Source: Ruania zhangjianzhongii
GTDB taxonomy: Bacteria > Actinomycetota > Actinomycetes > Actinomycetales > Beutenbergiaceae
Direction of reading: 5' to 3'
Length of the DNA: 64,000 nt
NCBI RefSeq assembly: GCF_008000995.1
Contig: NZ_CP042828.1
Span: 2,408,882-2,472,881, forward strand
Below, piece by piece: positions 8,613 to 17,144 of this stretch. Made by a program: the position numbers and the translations under genes. How positions within the stretch are numbered: the stretch's first letter is position 1; every line of letters begins with the position of its first letter. Below the pieces are notes generated by a model. The model did not search any database. It was not told the origin of the DNA and was given only the letters and a program-made list of their open reading frames with translations.

Positions 8613-9886
8613 CCATCGCCATCGTGCTCATAGCTTTCTTCGTCCTGCTGGTCATCGGTGTTCCCATCGGTGTGGCGCTCGGAGCCGGGGTGCTAGCGGC
8701 GATCCTCCTGGACCCCGGTACTCCGGTCGGGACCGAGGTGGTCGCGCAGCGGATGTACGGCGGGCTCGAGTCCACCGCGCTGATGGCGATCCCGTTCTTC
8801 ATTCTGGCCGGCAACTTGATGACCCAGGGCGGGATCTCCCGAGGGCTGGTCAACTTCACCAACGCCATCGTGGGTGGAGTACGCGGCGGACTGGCCTACG
8901 TACTGGTCCTCGCTGCCGCCTTCTTCGCCATGCTCTCCGGCTCGGCGCCCGCAACCGTGGTGGCGATCGGTGTGATGCTCTACCAGGACATGGTGCGCCT
9001 GGGCTATCCGAAGAAGCGCCTGGCCGGCCTGCTTGTGGTCGCCGGCGGACTGGGACCTGTGATCCCGCCGAGCATCATCATGGTCGTCATCGCCGCACTG
9101 ATGGGCACGTCCGTCGGTGACATGTTCGCCTCCGGACTGCTCGTCGGCGGGCTCCTCGCCTTCGCGCTGTTAGCGATGGTGGGATTCATCGCCCACAAGG
9201 AGGGCTGGCCGAAGAGCGCAGAAAAATTCTCGTTGAAGCGACTTGGCACATCCTTCGTCAAGGCGCTGCCTGCTCTGGCCCTTCCCGCCATCATCCTGGG
9301 CGGCATCTACTCCGGACTGTTCACACCAACCGAATCGGCGGCGATCGCCGTCGTCTGGGCGATGTTCGCGAGTCTCGTGATCTATCGCAAGTCCACCCTC
9401 AGGGACATCGTGAATGTCCTGATCGCCTCGGCCAAGAGCACCGCAATGATCCTGTTCATCACGGCTGCCTCGACTGCCTTCTCCTGGCTGTTCGCGTACT
9501 CGGGAACGTCCGGAAGGCTGGTGCAGTGGATCATGTCGATGGACCTCGGTCCCGTCACCTTCCTGGCGATCAGCGCTCTCGTGCTGGTCATTCTCGGCTT
9601 CTTCCTGGAGGGGACAGCCATCGCGATCCTCATGGTCCCGATCCTGTGGCCGATCGCTGACCTCCTCGGCGTCCATCCCATTCACTTCGGGCTGGTCGTT
9701 GCCCTGACAGCCGTCGTGGGGACAATGACACCGCCAGTCGCCGTCGGGCTGGTCGCAGCAGTCAGCGTCACCAAACAGAGTCTCGGCACGATCAGCCGGG
9801 CGGAGATACCGTTCTTCCTCATCTATCTGGCGGTCGTTGCGGCAGTCGTCTTCATCCCGTGGCTCAGTACGGTGCTCATCACGTAA
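8609..9886 (+). CDS. dctM: TRAP transporter large permease (DctM family)
   Basis: 425 residues, the normal DctM size, with about twelve helices and the family signatures SGSAPATVVAIG and GGLGPVIPPSIIMVV, followed by the second-repeat pattern FTPTESAAIAVVWA. It is the Na+-coupled transport subunit and last gene of the LacI-manD-uxuB-dctPQM operon. No kinase or aldolase for 2-keto-3-deoxygluconate is in this operon, so later steps must be encoded elsewhere. Confidence 0.9.
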   Translation: MTIAIVLIAFFVLLVIGVPIGVALGAGVLAAILLDPGTPVGTEVVAQRMYGGLESTALMAIPFFILAGNLMTQGGISRGLVNFTNAIVGGVRGGLAYVLVLAAAFFAMLSGSAPATVVAIGVMLYQDMVRLGYPKKRLAGLLVVAGGLGPVIPPSIIMVVIAALMGTSVGDMFASGLLVGGLLAFALLAMVGFIAHKEGWPKSAEKFSLKRLGTSFVKALPALALPAIILGGIYSGLFTPTESAAIAVVWAMFASLVIYRKSTLRDIVNVLIASAKSTAMILFITAASTAFSWLFAYSGTSGRLVQWIMSMDLGPVTFLAISALVLVILGFFLEGTAIAILMVPILWPIADLLGVHPIHFGLVVALTAVVGTMTPPVAVGLVAAVSVTKQSLGTISRAEIPFFLIYLAVVAAVVFIPWLSTVLIT

Positions 9887-9943
9887 CCGGCAAGCACAGC
9901 GGTAGGAGGATCGGCACGCGCCGCAAGCGGCCGTAGCCAGCGA

Positions 9944-10186
9944 TCATGCTCGCCGGGAGGCGTCGTCCAGCTGAAGTCCGACCACGTCGGCGAGTCGAGC
10001 GATGCCCGAATCCCAGGAGAGGAGCACGGCGTTGTGGCGCCACGCCAGCCGCCGTAGATCCGACTGCCGTGATTCAGTGCGCGCTCCGGCCAGGACCTCC
10101 ATCAGCACAGGTTCCGTGACTGCTAGTTCGCCCCCAGAGGCGATCAGTGTCGTCACCCGTTGACCAACACTGCTGTCGCCATACAC
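9944..10186 (-). pseudogene. VapC-type PIN toxin remnant with internal deletion
   Basis: 80 residues. The parts visible are typical VapC: GELAVTEPVLMEVLAGAR followed by SDLRRL, and the C-terminal AWRHNAVLLSWDSGIARLA. Normal VapC proteins are about 130 residues. The N-terminal strand with its catalytic Asp is missing and the central 45 or so residues that carry the other acidic residues are absent between SDLRRL and AWRHNAV. No partner antitoxin is seen. It therefore looks like a dead toxin gene. The 230 bp to its right hold no convincing gene. Confidence 0.7.
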
Positions 10187-10416
10187 CTCAAGTGCACCTC
10201 ACGTGCAAATCGCGTGTATTCGTCGTATCGATGCCACGGGGTGTGCCAGATTCAAAAGTCGAGCCTCCCGTCCAACTTAGAGGTGCAGGTCAGGGCGGGC
10301 GAGGATCCATCCCCCTCTCCACCACCTGGATCATCAACCTCGACATCGACGGTTTGCGGGCGCGGGCGAAGGGCAGGTAGCCGTGTCCACATCGCCCGCA
10401 GACCGCTCACCGCCGG

Positions 10417-11412
10417 TCAGCGCGCCGAGGACGGCCAGAGCTCAGCGCCCTGGTGGGTCGCGACGCCGATGCGCTCAGTGGTTCCGGTGCGCGCGTTGAA
10501 CCACATCAGCCAGCGATCGTTCGCGTCGTCGAACACCACGAACGGCTTGTAGACCGCCTCGCTGTCCCATGCGCCCGGCAGGCCGGGGGAGAGGATCGGG
10601 TTCTCCGGGTGCCGTTGCCACCCCGTGACGCCGTCGCGGGAGCGGGCCAGGCCCACCCGCGCTTTGAACATGTCCTCGTACCCGATGTAGAAGAGGTAGT
10701 ACCAGCCGTCGTGCTGGACGACCTGTGGGCCGGCCACCCGCTGCTCCTCCCAGATGTTGTTCTCGTCCGGGCCGAACACGGGTACGTCGTAGGGACGGGT
10801 CCAGCTCTGGCCGTCCTCGCTCTCTGCGTAGCCGAGGGCGTCCGGTTCGAACCAGCCGCCGCCGGAGTACCAGATGCGGTAGCGCTGCGTGGTCTCGTCC
10901 CAGAGGACCGTCGGGCACATCAGGGACTGCTTCTCCCACGGCGCTGCCGCTTCGAGCACCGGCGTGTCCTGGCGTTCCCAGTGATAGCCGTCCTCGCTGG
11001 TCGCATACCCGATCGCGGACGTGCCGTCGTCGTTGGCCGCCGCCTCCAGGTACACATCGGTCCAGACCGAGGAGGAGAGTTTGCGCCCCGCCGTCTGGCC
11101 GGAGTACCAGAGGTGGTAGAGGCCATCGCGGTAGACGATCGCCGGGCGGTTGACGTCATCCTCCCAGCCGGTCTCCGGCCGGGGTGTCAGGACGAGCTCA
11201 GGTTCGCTCCAGCTCAGCCCGTCCGGGCTCTCCGACACGGCGATCGCGTAGTGCTTGCGCCAGGAGAAGTACATCCGGTAGCCGTGTGCGGTCCTGATTA
11301 CGTGATTGTCGAAGCGGAAGTCCCCGTCGGTGCCCATCACCGGGTTCTCCGGAAACTTCTCCCAGCCGCCACGGCAGCCGATGGTCCTGGCGAGCTCTGG
11401 GTAGTTGCTCAT
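10417..11412 (-). CDS. Five-bladed beta-propeller glycosidase-like protein (GH43/GH32/GH130-like fold)
   Basis: 331 residues without a signal peptide. Repeated blade motifs are visible: FSWRKHYAIAVSESPDG, LWYSGQ with IGYATSEDGYHW, IWYSGGGW with LGYAESEDGQSW, LFYIGY with VGLARSRDG and MWFNAR with IGVATH. This W-Y-S-G plus S-x-D-G pattern is that of five-bladed propellers such as GH43, GH32 and GH130. Either hydrolysis or phosphorolysis of a short oligosaccharide in the cytoplasm is possible. It is the last gene of the GntR-PfkB-ADPRG-GPH operon, 27 bp after the transporter. The exact family cannot be set by eye. Confidence 0.7.
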   Translation of the reverse strand: MSNYPELARTIGCRGGWEKFPENPVMGTDGDFRFDNHVIRTAHGYRMYFSWRKHYAIAVSESPDGLSWSEPELVLTPRPETGWEDDVNRPAIVYRDGLYHLWYSGQTAGRKLSSSVWTDVYLEAAANDDGTSAIGYATSEDGYHWERQDTPVLEAAAPWEKQSLMCPTVLWDETTQRYRIWYSGGGWFEPDALGYAESEDGQSWTRPYDVPVFGPDENNIWEEQRVAGPQVVQHDGWYYLFYIGYEDMFKARVGLARSRDGVTGWQRHPENPILSPGLPGAWDSEAVYKPFVVFDDANDRWLMWFNARTGTTERIGVATHQGAELWPSSAR

Positions 11413-11439
11413 GGCTCTCCTCGTCTCACGAAAAGTGGG

Positions 11440-12813
11440 TCAGCTGCTGGTGCGATGGCGCTCTTGGAGGTCCTTCTCCACTGTCGGGTAGATCCGTTCG
11501 AGCTTGTAGAAGGCGAACAGCACGATCAGCACGATGAACAGCACCGCGGGGATATGGATGAACACGGCGCTGATGGCGGTGATCGCACTGTCCGGTTGGA
11601 CGTCCTGGAGGCCGTCGTACCCGGCCGCGCCCATGATCCAGCCGAGGAGGGCGGCACCGAAGCCGTAGCCCGCCTTCTGGCCCATGCTCCCTGCGCTGTA
11701 GAGGATCCCTTCGACCCGCTTGCCGGTCTTCCACTCTCCGTACTCGATGGTGTCCGGGAGCATTCCCCAGATCGCACCGAAGATCGGGATGCGGCCGATC
11801 CCGCGGATCAACGTGCCGGCGATGGCGAAGGTGAGGTTCTCCGGATCGATCGCCATCACCACGGAGCCGATCACGAAGATGACAGCACCCACGATCATCG
11901 GGGCGATCTTGCCGAACCGGCGGTAGATCGGCCCCATGAACAGCATGCCGATCAGTGCCGGGATGTACAGCAGGAAGGAGACGAGGGCGACGAAGCTGGT
12001 GTTGCCGAGGAGGTTCTCGGCGTAGTAGGCGGAGGCGCCGGTATACATCGACTCCGCAGCGCTGAACACGATGAAGATTCCGAACAGCAGCACCCAGTAC
12101 TTGTTCTTGACGGCGGCCTTGACCGAGTCCTTGAACCCCGGCTGGGAGACCGAGGCCGGCGGGTCGATGATGCGTTCCTTGGTGTTCTTGAACGTGACCA
12201 AGAACAGGGCGGTACCGATCAGGGCAAAGATGACGAACGCGGTGATCCAGCCCGGCTGCTCGCCACCCAGGGAGTCCACCAGAGGAATCGTCAGCACGGT
12301 CACCAGCAGGATGCCGGCAGTGGCAGCGAACATCCGGGTGACGTTGAGCCTCGACCGCTCCTGGAAGTCCCGGGTCATCCGGGTGTTGAGTGTCCCGTAA
12401 GGGATCACCACACCGGTGAACAACAGCACCAGGATGTTGTAGGTCACCGCGATGTAGACGAGAGTCCACCCGGGGGAGACATCCGGGACGGTGAAGATCA
12501 GGATCAGGCCGATCGCGAACGGGACCGCGAGTCGCAGGATCCACGGTCGGGCTCGGCCGTGCTTGGAGTTCGTCCGGTCCACCACGGCGCCCATCGCGAC
12601 GTCGGAGACGCCGTCCAGGATGCGGGAGACCAGCATGATCGTGCCGATCGCTGCCGCGGCGGCGCCGATGATGTCGGTGTAGAAGAACACGATGTAGGTG
12701 GACATCGCGCCCCAGGCGATGTTGGTGGCCAGGTCACCGGCGCCGAAGGAGAGGCGTTCCTTGGTGCCGATCTTGGCGAATTCGTCTGTGCGCGGGGTCG
12801 CTCGTGCGGTCAT
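11440..12813 (-). CDS. GPH-family sugar:cation symporter (MFS, MelB-like)
   Basis: 457 residues with about twelve hydrophobic helices. The start KIGTKERLSFGAGDLATN followed by a helix, and DGVSDVAMGAVVDRTNSKHGRARPW in the loop after helix 2, are signatures of the glycoside-pentoside-hexuronide:cation symporter family. It imports a glycoside or pentoside with Na+ or H+. It lies between the ADP-ribosylglycohydrolase-family gene and the propeller glycosidase, all read leftward. A strong 12-bp hairpin sits just before its start. Substrate is unknown; a ribosyl or other furanosyl glycoside would fit the neighbours. Confidence 0.88.
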   Translation of the reverse strand: MTARATPRTDEFAKIGTKERLSFGAGDLATNIAWGAMSTYIVFFYTDIIGAAAAAIGTIMLVSRILDGVSDVAMGAVVDRTNSKHGRARPWILRLAVPFAIGLILIFTVPDVSPGWTLVYIAVTYNILVLLFTGVVIPYGTLNTRMTRDFQERSRLNVTRMFAATAGILLVTVLTIPLVDSLGGEQPGWITAFVIFALIGTALFLVTFKNTKERIIDPPASVSQPGFKDSVKAAVKNKYWVLLFGIFIVFSAAESMYTGASAYYAENLLGNTSFVALVSFLLYIPALIGMLFMGPIYRRFGKIAPMIVGAVIFVIGSVVMAIDPENLTFAIAGTLIRGIGRIPIFGAIWGMLPDTIEYGEWKTGKRVEGILYSAGSMGQKAGYGFGAALLGWIMGAAGYDGLQDVQPDSAITAISAVFIHIPAVLFIVLIVLFAFYKLERIYPTVEKDLQERHRTSS

Positions 12814-12836
12814 GGGCTGTCCTCGTTGAAGGCCGG

Positions 12837-12866
12837 GCCGCGCCGCCGGCTGAGCGGCGGCGCGGC
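12837..12866 (-). other. Intercistronic 12-bp GC hairpin
   Basis: GCCGCGCCGCCG (12837-12848) pairs perfectly with CGGCGGCGCGGC (12855-12866) across a 6-base loop. It lies between the stop of the ADPRG-family gene and the start of the symporter in the same leftward operon. No T-run follows, so it is more likely an RNA-processing/stability element or partial attenuator than a full terminator. Confidence 0.5.
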
Positions 12867-12884
12867 GTGGTGGTGGCTGTCGGG

Positions 12885-13916
12885 TTACTTGGCCGAGGCC
12901 TGGAGCAGGCTCTGGGCGAGCGGGTGCAGATCCAGTCCGTTCGCCTGTTCGACCGTCGTCACCGTCGCCGGGTCGATGGCGTCGATCCCGGAGAAGGCTC
13001 CGGCGATGCTGGCGGCCATGCAGCCGATGGTGTCGCTGTCACCGCCGGCGTTGGCTGCCAGCTCTGCGGTGCGGATCGGGTCGCCGGCGGCGGCCACGAA
13101 GAAGCCGATCGCCGCCGGTACTGCTTCGGCAGCGGGCAGGCCGACACCGATCTCGCCTTCGATGAGGTCGATCGCCTCCTCGTCGCTCTCGGCGGTCATC
13201 GCGAGTGCGACGGCGCGGTCGATCCGTCGGTCGATCCGGGCTCCCGGGACGTCCCGGCCCTGCGTGCGGCCGAGCTCGGCACCCTCGCGGGCACCGGCCT
13301 TGGCCGCGCGCACCACGCTGGTGAGGGTGGCCTCCTCCCGGCATGCGTCAGCGACGGCTGCGGCGACGGCGGCTGCCCCGGCGACTCCCGCCGTCGTGTT
13401 GTGGCTGGGCACGCAGGTGGTGAAGGCGGTCTGGACTGCCGCCTGCGGGTTGCCGTGGTGGAACAGGCCAACCGGTGCCACTCGCATCGCGCCGCCGTTG
13501 CTGGCTCCCTGGGTCATGATCGTGCCGGAGCGGCCGACCTGCCACGGGTCGGCGCCTTCGGCGAGCTGTTCGATCGCCGCGCGCGTGGTGGGTCCGGCGA
13601 AGTGGGGGTAGTAGTTCTCGTTCTTCGACCACTCGACGAGCAGGCCGGCCATGTCCTGCGGGGTGAGGGCTCCGCCGGTGCGGACCAGGAGCTCGGTGAG
13701 CATGATCATCTGGCTGGAGTCGTCGGTGATCTGCGCGGCCGAGCGGCCGCGGGCGTACGGTGCGCCGGGCAGCGGGTCGTGGAACTCGGTGACGTGGCCG
13801 TTGAACGCGGTGCGGATCTGCGCGCGGCTGAGCTCCTCGGTCGGAGCTCCGAGCGCGTCGGCAATACAGGCGGCGGCCAGGCTTCCGTGGATCGCGGAGA
13901 GGAGCTGGGCTGTCAT
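12885..13916 (-). CDS. ADP-ribosylglycohydrolase family protein (DraG/ARH fold)
   Basis: 343 residues. GSLAAACIADALGAPTE at the N-terminus, TDDS (64-67) and GGDSDTIG (291-298) are the di-metal binding motifs of the ADP-ribosylglycohydrolase family (usual forms TDDT and GGDTDT). The fold is all-alpha. Known members cleave ADP-ribose from proteins, but many bacterial homologues sit in sugar operons and probably cleave small ribosyl or other N/O-glycosides. Here it overlaps the PfkB kinase gene by four bases (ATGA) and is followed by a sugar symporter, which argues for a catabolic hydrolase that feeds the kinase. Activity on a small molecule is inference. Confidence 0.85.
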   Translation of the reverse strand: MTAQLLSAIHGSLAAACIADALGAPTEELSRAQIRTAFNGHVTEFHDPLPGAPYARGRSAAQITDDSSQMIMLTELLVRTGGALTPQDMAGLLVEWSKNENYYPHFAGPTTRAAIEQLAEGADPWQVGRSGTIMTQGASNGGAMRVAPVGLFHHGNPQAAVQTAFTTCVPSHNTTAGVAGAAAVAAAVADACREEATLTSVVRAAKAGAREGAELGRTQGRDVPGARIDRRIDRAVALAMTAESDEEAIDLIEGEIGVGLPAAEAVPAAIGFFVAAAGDPIRTAELAANAGGDSDTIGCMAASIAGAFSGIDAIDPATVTTVEQANGLDLHPLAQSLLQASAK

Positions 13917-14866
13917 CGAAGGGTCCTTTCGATCGTGAGGGGTTCGGTGGTGCTCGGTGCAGGGGCGGGTTCGGTCAAGTAGGTCCGGGATCCGACGCGG
14001 GTGATGCAGGCGGTCGCGTTGGCTACCGCCGTGCGTAGGCAGGCCTCGGGGGAGCGGCCCTGCAGCACGCCGGCGAGGAAGGAGCCGGCCAAGGCGTCAC
14101 CAGCGCCGGTGGTGTCCACGACTGGCACGCCGGCCGGTGCGTGGGCGGTGACGGTGGAGCCGTCGGCCAGGGAGCAGTAGGCGCCCTGTTCTCCGCGGCC
14201 CACCACCACGGTGCCGGGACCCAGCTCGTGCAGGGCAGCGGCAGCGCGGGCATGACTGTGCGGATGGAACTTCTGTGCCGAGGCAGTGTTCAGGAAGACG
14301 TACTCGGTCAGGCTGAGCAGCTGGTGCAGCTGGGGATCGTCCGGACCGAATGCGTCAGGTTCCAGATCGATCGCCACCTGAGCTCCGCCGTCGACGGCAC
14401 TCTGGGCGATGCGTGCCGCCCAGTCCAGATCGTCCGCCAACGGCGCGACGATCCTCGCCCCGTGCAGGGCGCTCGGATCGATCTCGTCCCGCTGCGGGAT
14501 CTTGATGCCGGTATCGGCGCCGATCAGCGCCTTCTCGCCGGTGGAGTCCAGCTGCACGAAGCACATCCAAGTGCGGTGCGTGGCGTCCTGCACCGAGTAG
14601 GTGACGTCCACGCCGAGATCGCTGAGCGCCTGGAGCTCGCTCGGACCCTCACGGTCGGTGCCGACCTTCGTGACCAGGCGGGTGCGCGCTCCCTGGGTGG
14701 CGGCTGCTGCGGCGAGGTTGGCGCTCATCCCGCCGCCGAATGCGCCGAGATAACGCCCGATCGCCTTGTTGTCGCTGGTGGCCAGGTGGGGGACCTGGAC
14801 GTAGTGGTCGATGCTGGCGTCGCCCACGACCACCAGATCGGGGGACGTGCTAGGAGTACTCATCAC
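13913..14866 (-). CDS. PfkB-family carbohydrate kinase (ribokinase-like)
   Basis: 317 residues. N-terminal substrate motif GGGMSANLAAAAATQGA and the C-terminal DTTGAGDALAGSFLAG with catalytic Asp257 define a PfkB kinase of the ribokinase subfamily. It phosphorylates a sugar or nucleoside with ATP. Between the GntR regulator and an ADPRG-type glycosidase, with a furanoside-type symporter nearby, ribose or a similar furanose is the most likely substrate. Start ATG 14864-14866; the stop overlaps the next gene, so the two are translationally coupled. Confidence 0.88.
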   Translation of the reverse strand: MMSTPSTSPDLVVVGDASIDHYVQVPHLATSDNKAIGRYLGAFGGGMSANLAAAAATQGARTRLVTKVGTDREGPSELQALSDLGVDVTYSVQDATHRTWMCFVQLDSTGEKALIGADTGIKIPQRDEIDPSALHGARIVAPLADDLDWAARIAQSAVDGGAQVAIDLEPDAFGPDDPQLHQLLSLTEYVFLNTASAQKFHPHSHARAAAALHELGPGTVVVGRGEQGAYCSLADGSTVTAHAPAGVPVVDTTGAGDALAGSFLAGVLQGRSPEACLRTAVANATACITRVGSRTYLTEPAPAPSTTEPLTIERTLR

Positions 14867-14901
14867 GGGCCTCTGCTGTAAACGTCGAGTGGGTGGAAGG
14901 C

Positions 14902-15636
14902 TCAGGCATGCATCTCGAGATCGATGTCCATCTGGTACCGAGTGCCGAACGAGGTGTGCCGGGTGAACTCGATCGGACTTCCGTCCACCAGGTAGGAGGT
15001 GCGTTCTCGCACGAGAGCGGCACCGCCGGTGGGCGCGTCGAGCGCCTCGGCGTCGGCCGCGGAGAGGCTGCCCGCGAACACCCGCTCGTGGGCCCGACTC
15101 GGCAGCGCATCGTGCAGGGCGAGGAAGTCGTAGAAGGAGCCGCCATCGAAGGCGGCGTAGTTGATACCGGGAACGAGCGGCAGCCAGTGGTAGAGGAGGA
15201 CTGTGGGTTCGCCGTCGGCGCGGTAGAGGCGGCGGATGTGCCGCGCCTCGCTCGACGGCGGGAGGTGGAGGTGGGCCAGGGCGTCCTCGCCGGCCGCTTC
15301 GGTGCTGTTGGCGAGGATCTGTGAGGTCACCTCGTGGCCGCGCTGGCGTAGCTCCTGGCCGATACCCAGCATGGTGCTGGCGGTGCGGATCTCGCTGGAG
15401 GTGACCATGCTGCCGCGCCCCTGGAAGCGCTGGATGAGACCGAGCCGGCCCAGCTCGAGCAGTGCCCGGCGGGCCGAGGTGGCCGAGACCTGGTGCGTCC
15501 GGCAGAGCTCGCTCTCGGACGGCAGCCAGTCTCCGGGCTGGTACTTGCCGTTGCGAATGTCGTTCTGGAGTGCGCGCTGCACCGCCCGATACAGGGGCAT
15601 CGTGCCGCGGTAGGGGCTCGAACCGGCGATGGTCAT
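14902..15636 (-). CDS. GntR-family regulator, HutC subfamily (UTRA domain)
   Basis: 244 residues. Winged helix at about 13-80 (RAVQRALQNDIRNGKYQPGD, LPSESELCRTHQVSATSARR), then a UTRA ligand domain from about residue 95. First gene of the leftward operon. The inverted repeat around TAGTATACTA lies directly in front of the start codon, which points to autoregulation and control of the whole PfkB-ADPRG-GPH-glycosidase set. The effector is probably a sugar or sugar phosphate from this pathway. Confidence 0.9.
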   Translation of the reverse strand: MTIAGSSPYRGTMPLYRAVQRALQNDIRNGKYQPGDWLPSESELCRTHQVSATSARRALLELGRLGLIQRFQGRGSMVTSSEIRTASTMLGIGQELRQRGHEVTSQILANSTEAAGEDALAHLHLPPSSEARHIRRLYRADGEPTVLLYHWLPLVPGINYAAFDGGSFYDFLALHDALPSRAHERVFAGSLSAADAEALDAPTGGAALVRERTSYLVDGSPIEFTRHTSFGTRYQMDIDLEMHA

Positions 15637-15637
15637 G

Positions 15638-15655
15638 TACTTAGTATACTAGGTA
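15638..15655. promoter_or_regulatory. GntR/HutC operator at the regulator start
   Basis: TACTTAGTATACTAGGTA is an 18-bp inverted repeat with 16 symmetric positions and a perfect centre TAGTATACTA. It begins two bases upstream of the GntR start codon (15634-15636). GntR-family sites often centre on GT-N-TA-N-AC; this fits an autoregulatory operator that blocks initiation or the promoter. Confidence 0.6.
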
Positions 15656-15748
15656 TGAAGAGTTGGTGTTCGCCACCCATCGGGGTCCTTGCGCTGGGCG
15701 AGTATCCGGGCTCGGCGGACCGGGGCTGCCCGCCGGCCGATTGCTAGG

Positions 15749-16417
15749 GTGACTGCCGTGTGGTCGGACCGGAAGCGAAAGCGCGCCGCCAGGAAGGTCA
15801 AACCGGGGGATGGGCGCCCGCTGCAGCGCTACCGCTGGTGGCAGCCGTTCACCCGCTCACTGCTGCACCTGCGCCTGCCCGGTGAGGGTGGCGAGGAGAT
15901 CTGGTCCGTGGACGTGCGGCTGTGGGGAGACTCCGACGGCGAGGTCCGCGCGAAGCTCTACCGGGACGGCCTCCAGCACGCCATCTCCAAGCTGCCGGCC
16001 GCATTCCCGGTGCCCGGCGGCACCGTGGAAGTGGTGGTCAGCGGGTACGGGCTCCGGCGCTGCCACTATGTGAGCGACGCGGGCCGGGAGCGCCAGCTGG
16101 TGCCGGATCCTGCCTCGGCCGAGGGGCGGCGCGCCCGGCTGGAGCAGGAGCGACCTGCGCTGGGCCGCGCGATTGGCGCCGTCTCCGTGATCATCCTGAT
16201 CGTCGCGATGATCCTCGGCGTGCCGCAGATCGTCGAGCAGATCACGCACATCCCGCCGGTGGCCGAACACGTCGGTACGTTCAACTCGCCGATCGCGCTG
16301 CCCGGCTGGCTGAACATCGCCCTCACTGTCGCCGCGCTGCTCGCAAGCACCGAGCGTGCCTTGCGCCTGCGCTACCACTGGCTGCTCGACGGTGGGTTGT
16401 TCGACGGCGAGGACTAG
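15749..16417 (+). CDS. Hypothetical membrane protein with two C-terminal helices
   Basis: 222 residues from GTG 15749; the start TAVWSDRKRKRAARKVK is strongly basic. The first 140 residues are soluble and mixed alpha/beta (WWQPFTRSLLHLRLPG, VEVVVSGYGLRRCHYV). Two hydrophobic stretches follow: AVSVIILIVAMILGVPQIV and LPGWLNIALTVAALLAS, with a short charged C-terminus. Similar proteins are common hypothetical genes in actinobacteria; no function is known to me. It is divergent from the GntR operon and followed by the DUF421 gene. Confidence 0.7.
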   Translation: MTAVWSDRKRKRAARKVKPGDGRPLQRYRWWQPFTRSLLHLRLPGEGGEEIWSVDVRLWGDSDGEVRAKLYRDGLQHAISKLPAAFPVPGGTVEVVVSGYGLRRCHYVSDAGRERQLVPDPASAEGRRARLEQERPALGRAIGAVSVIILIVAMILGVPQIVEQITHIPPVAEHVGTFNSPIALPGWLNIALTVAALLASTERALRLRYHWLLDGGLFDGED

Positions 16418-16533
16418 CCCCTGTGCTGCCGATGTGATGTTCGACCGACGGCGCCGGGCGAGTCGCGGGTGGTGGCAGGGCACGACAACCCTCTGCAGAG
16501 GCTTGGTTGCGGTGTCCGTGTCAGCATGGCCGG

Positions 16534-17082
16534 ATGGACTCTAGCTACTTCTGGGCCGGATGGACGCCCATCTGGCACACCCTGCTGATCGGCACGGTCG
16601 GCTACCTGACACTGGTGATTCTGCTGCGGGGTACGGGCCCTCGCACGATGGCGAAGATGACACCGCTGGACTTCATCATCGCGGTCAGCCTCGGATCGGT
16701 GTTCGGCCGCGTGGTCACTGCCGCGGACGTGGGCCTCGCTCAAGCCGTCGTGGCCTTGATCCTGCTGGTCGCCGTGCAGTGGACGCTGGCGATTGCCCGG
16801 TCACGGTGGCGCTTCATGCGCCGGCTCCTGGACGCGCCTCCGGCACTGCTCTACTACGACGGCGAGTGGCAACGGAAGGCTTTGCGCCGGCACCGGCTGA
16901 CCGAGGTTGACGTCCACACTGCTGCCCGCCAGTCCGGGCACGGATCCCTTGCTGACCTCCAGGCGGTGATCCTGCAGCAGGACGGCTCGCTCGGTGTCAT
17001 CACGAAGGACTCGATGGGGGACGGCTCCAGTGTGCTGCCGTTCATCGAGCGTCATCGGGCTGACCGGGAAAGCCTCGCGTAG
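16534..17082 (+). CDS. DUF421 membrane protein (YetF/YrbG family)
   Basis: 182 residues from ATG 16534, about 115 bp after the preceding gene. Three N-terminal helices with the conserved LRGTGPRTMAKMTPLDFIIAV pattern, then a small cytoplasmic alpha/beta domain with PALLYYDGEW and ITKDS. These are hallmarks of DUF421 (YetF, linked to spore or stress membrane functions in Bacillus, function not settled). It ends 62 bp before the convergent helveticin-like gene. Confidence 0.85.
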   Translation: MDSSYFWAGWTPIWHTLLIGTVGYLTLVILLRGTGPRTMAKMTPLDFIIAVSLGSVFGRVVTAADVGLAQAVVALILLVAVQWTLAIARSRWRFMRRLLDAPPALLYYDGEWQRKALRRHRLTEVDVHTAARQSGHGSLADLQAVILQQDGSLGVITKDSMGDGSSVLPFIERHRADRESLA

Positions 17083-17144
17083 GCCCGTTGCCGCGTCACG
17101 CCGGTCACGGTGATTCCTGGGACACCTCACCACGGTCGCGAGTC

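Noticed and set aside
10260-10330. Possible tRNA 3' remnant ending in CCCCCTCTCCACCACC
   Set aside because: There is no proper T-loop (TTCRANY) and no full cloverleaf; only a weak GAGG/CCTC stem. Not enough to call a tRNA or attachment site.
10453-13611. A very long rightward open frame of more than 1000 codons
   Set aside because: It runs antisense to four well-supported leftward genes (glycosidase, symporter, ADPRG) and has low-complexity His/Asp/Gly/Arg content typical of GC-rich antisense frames.
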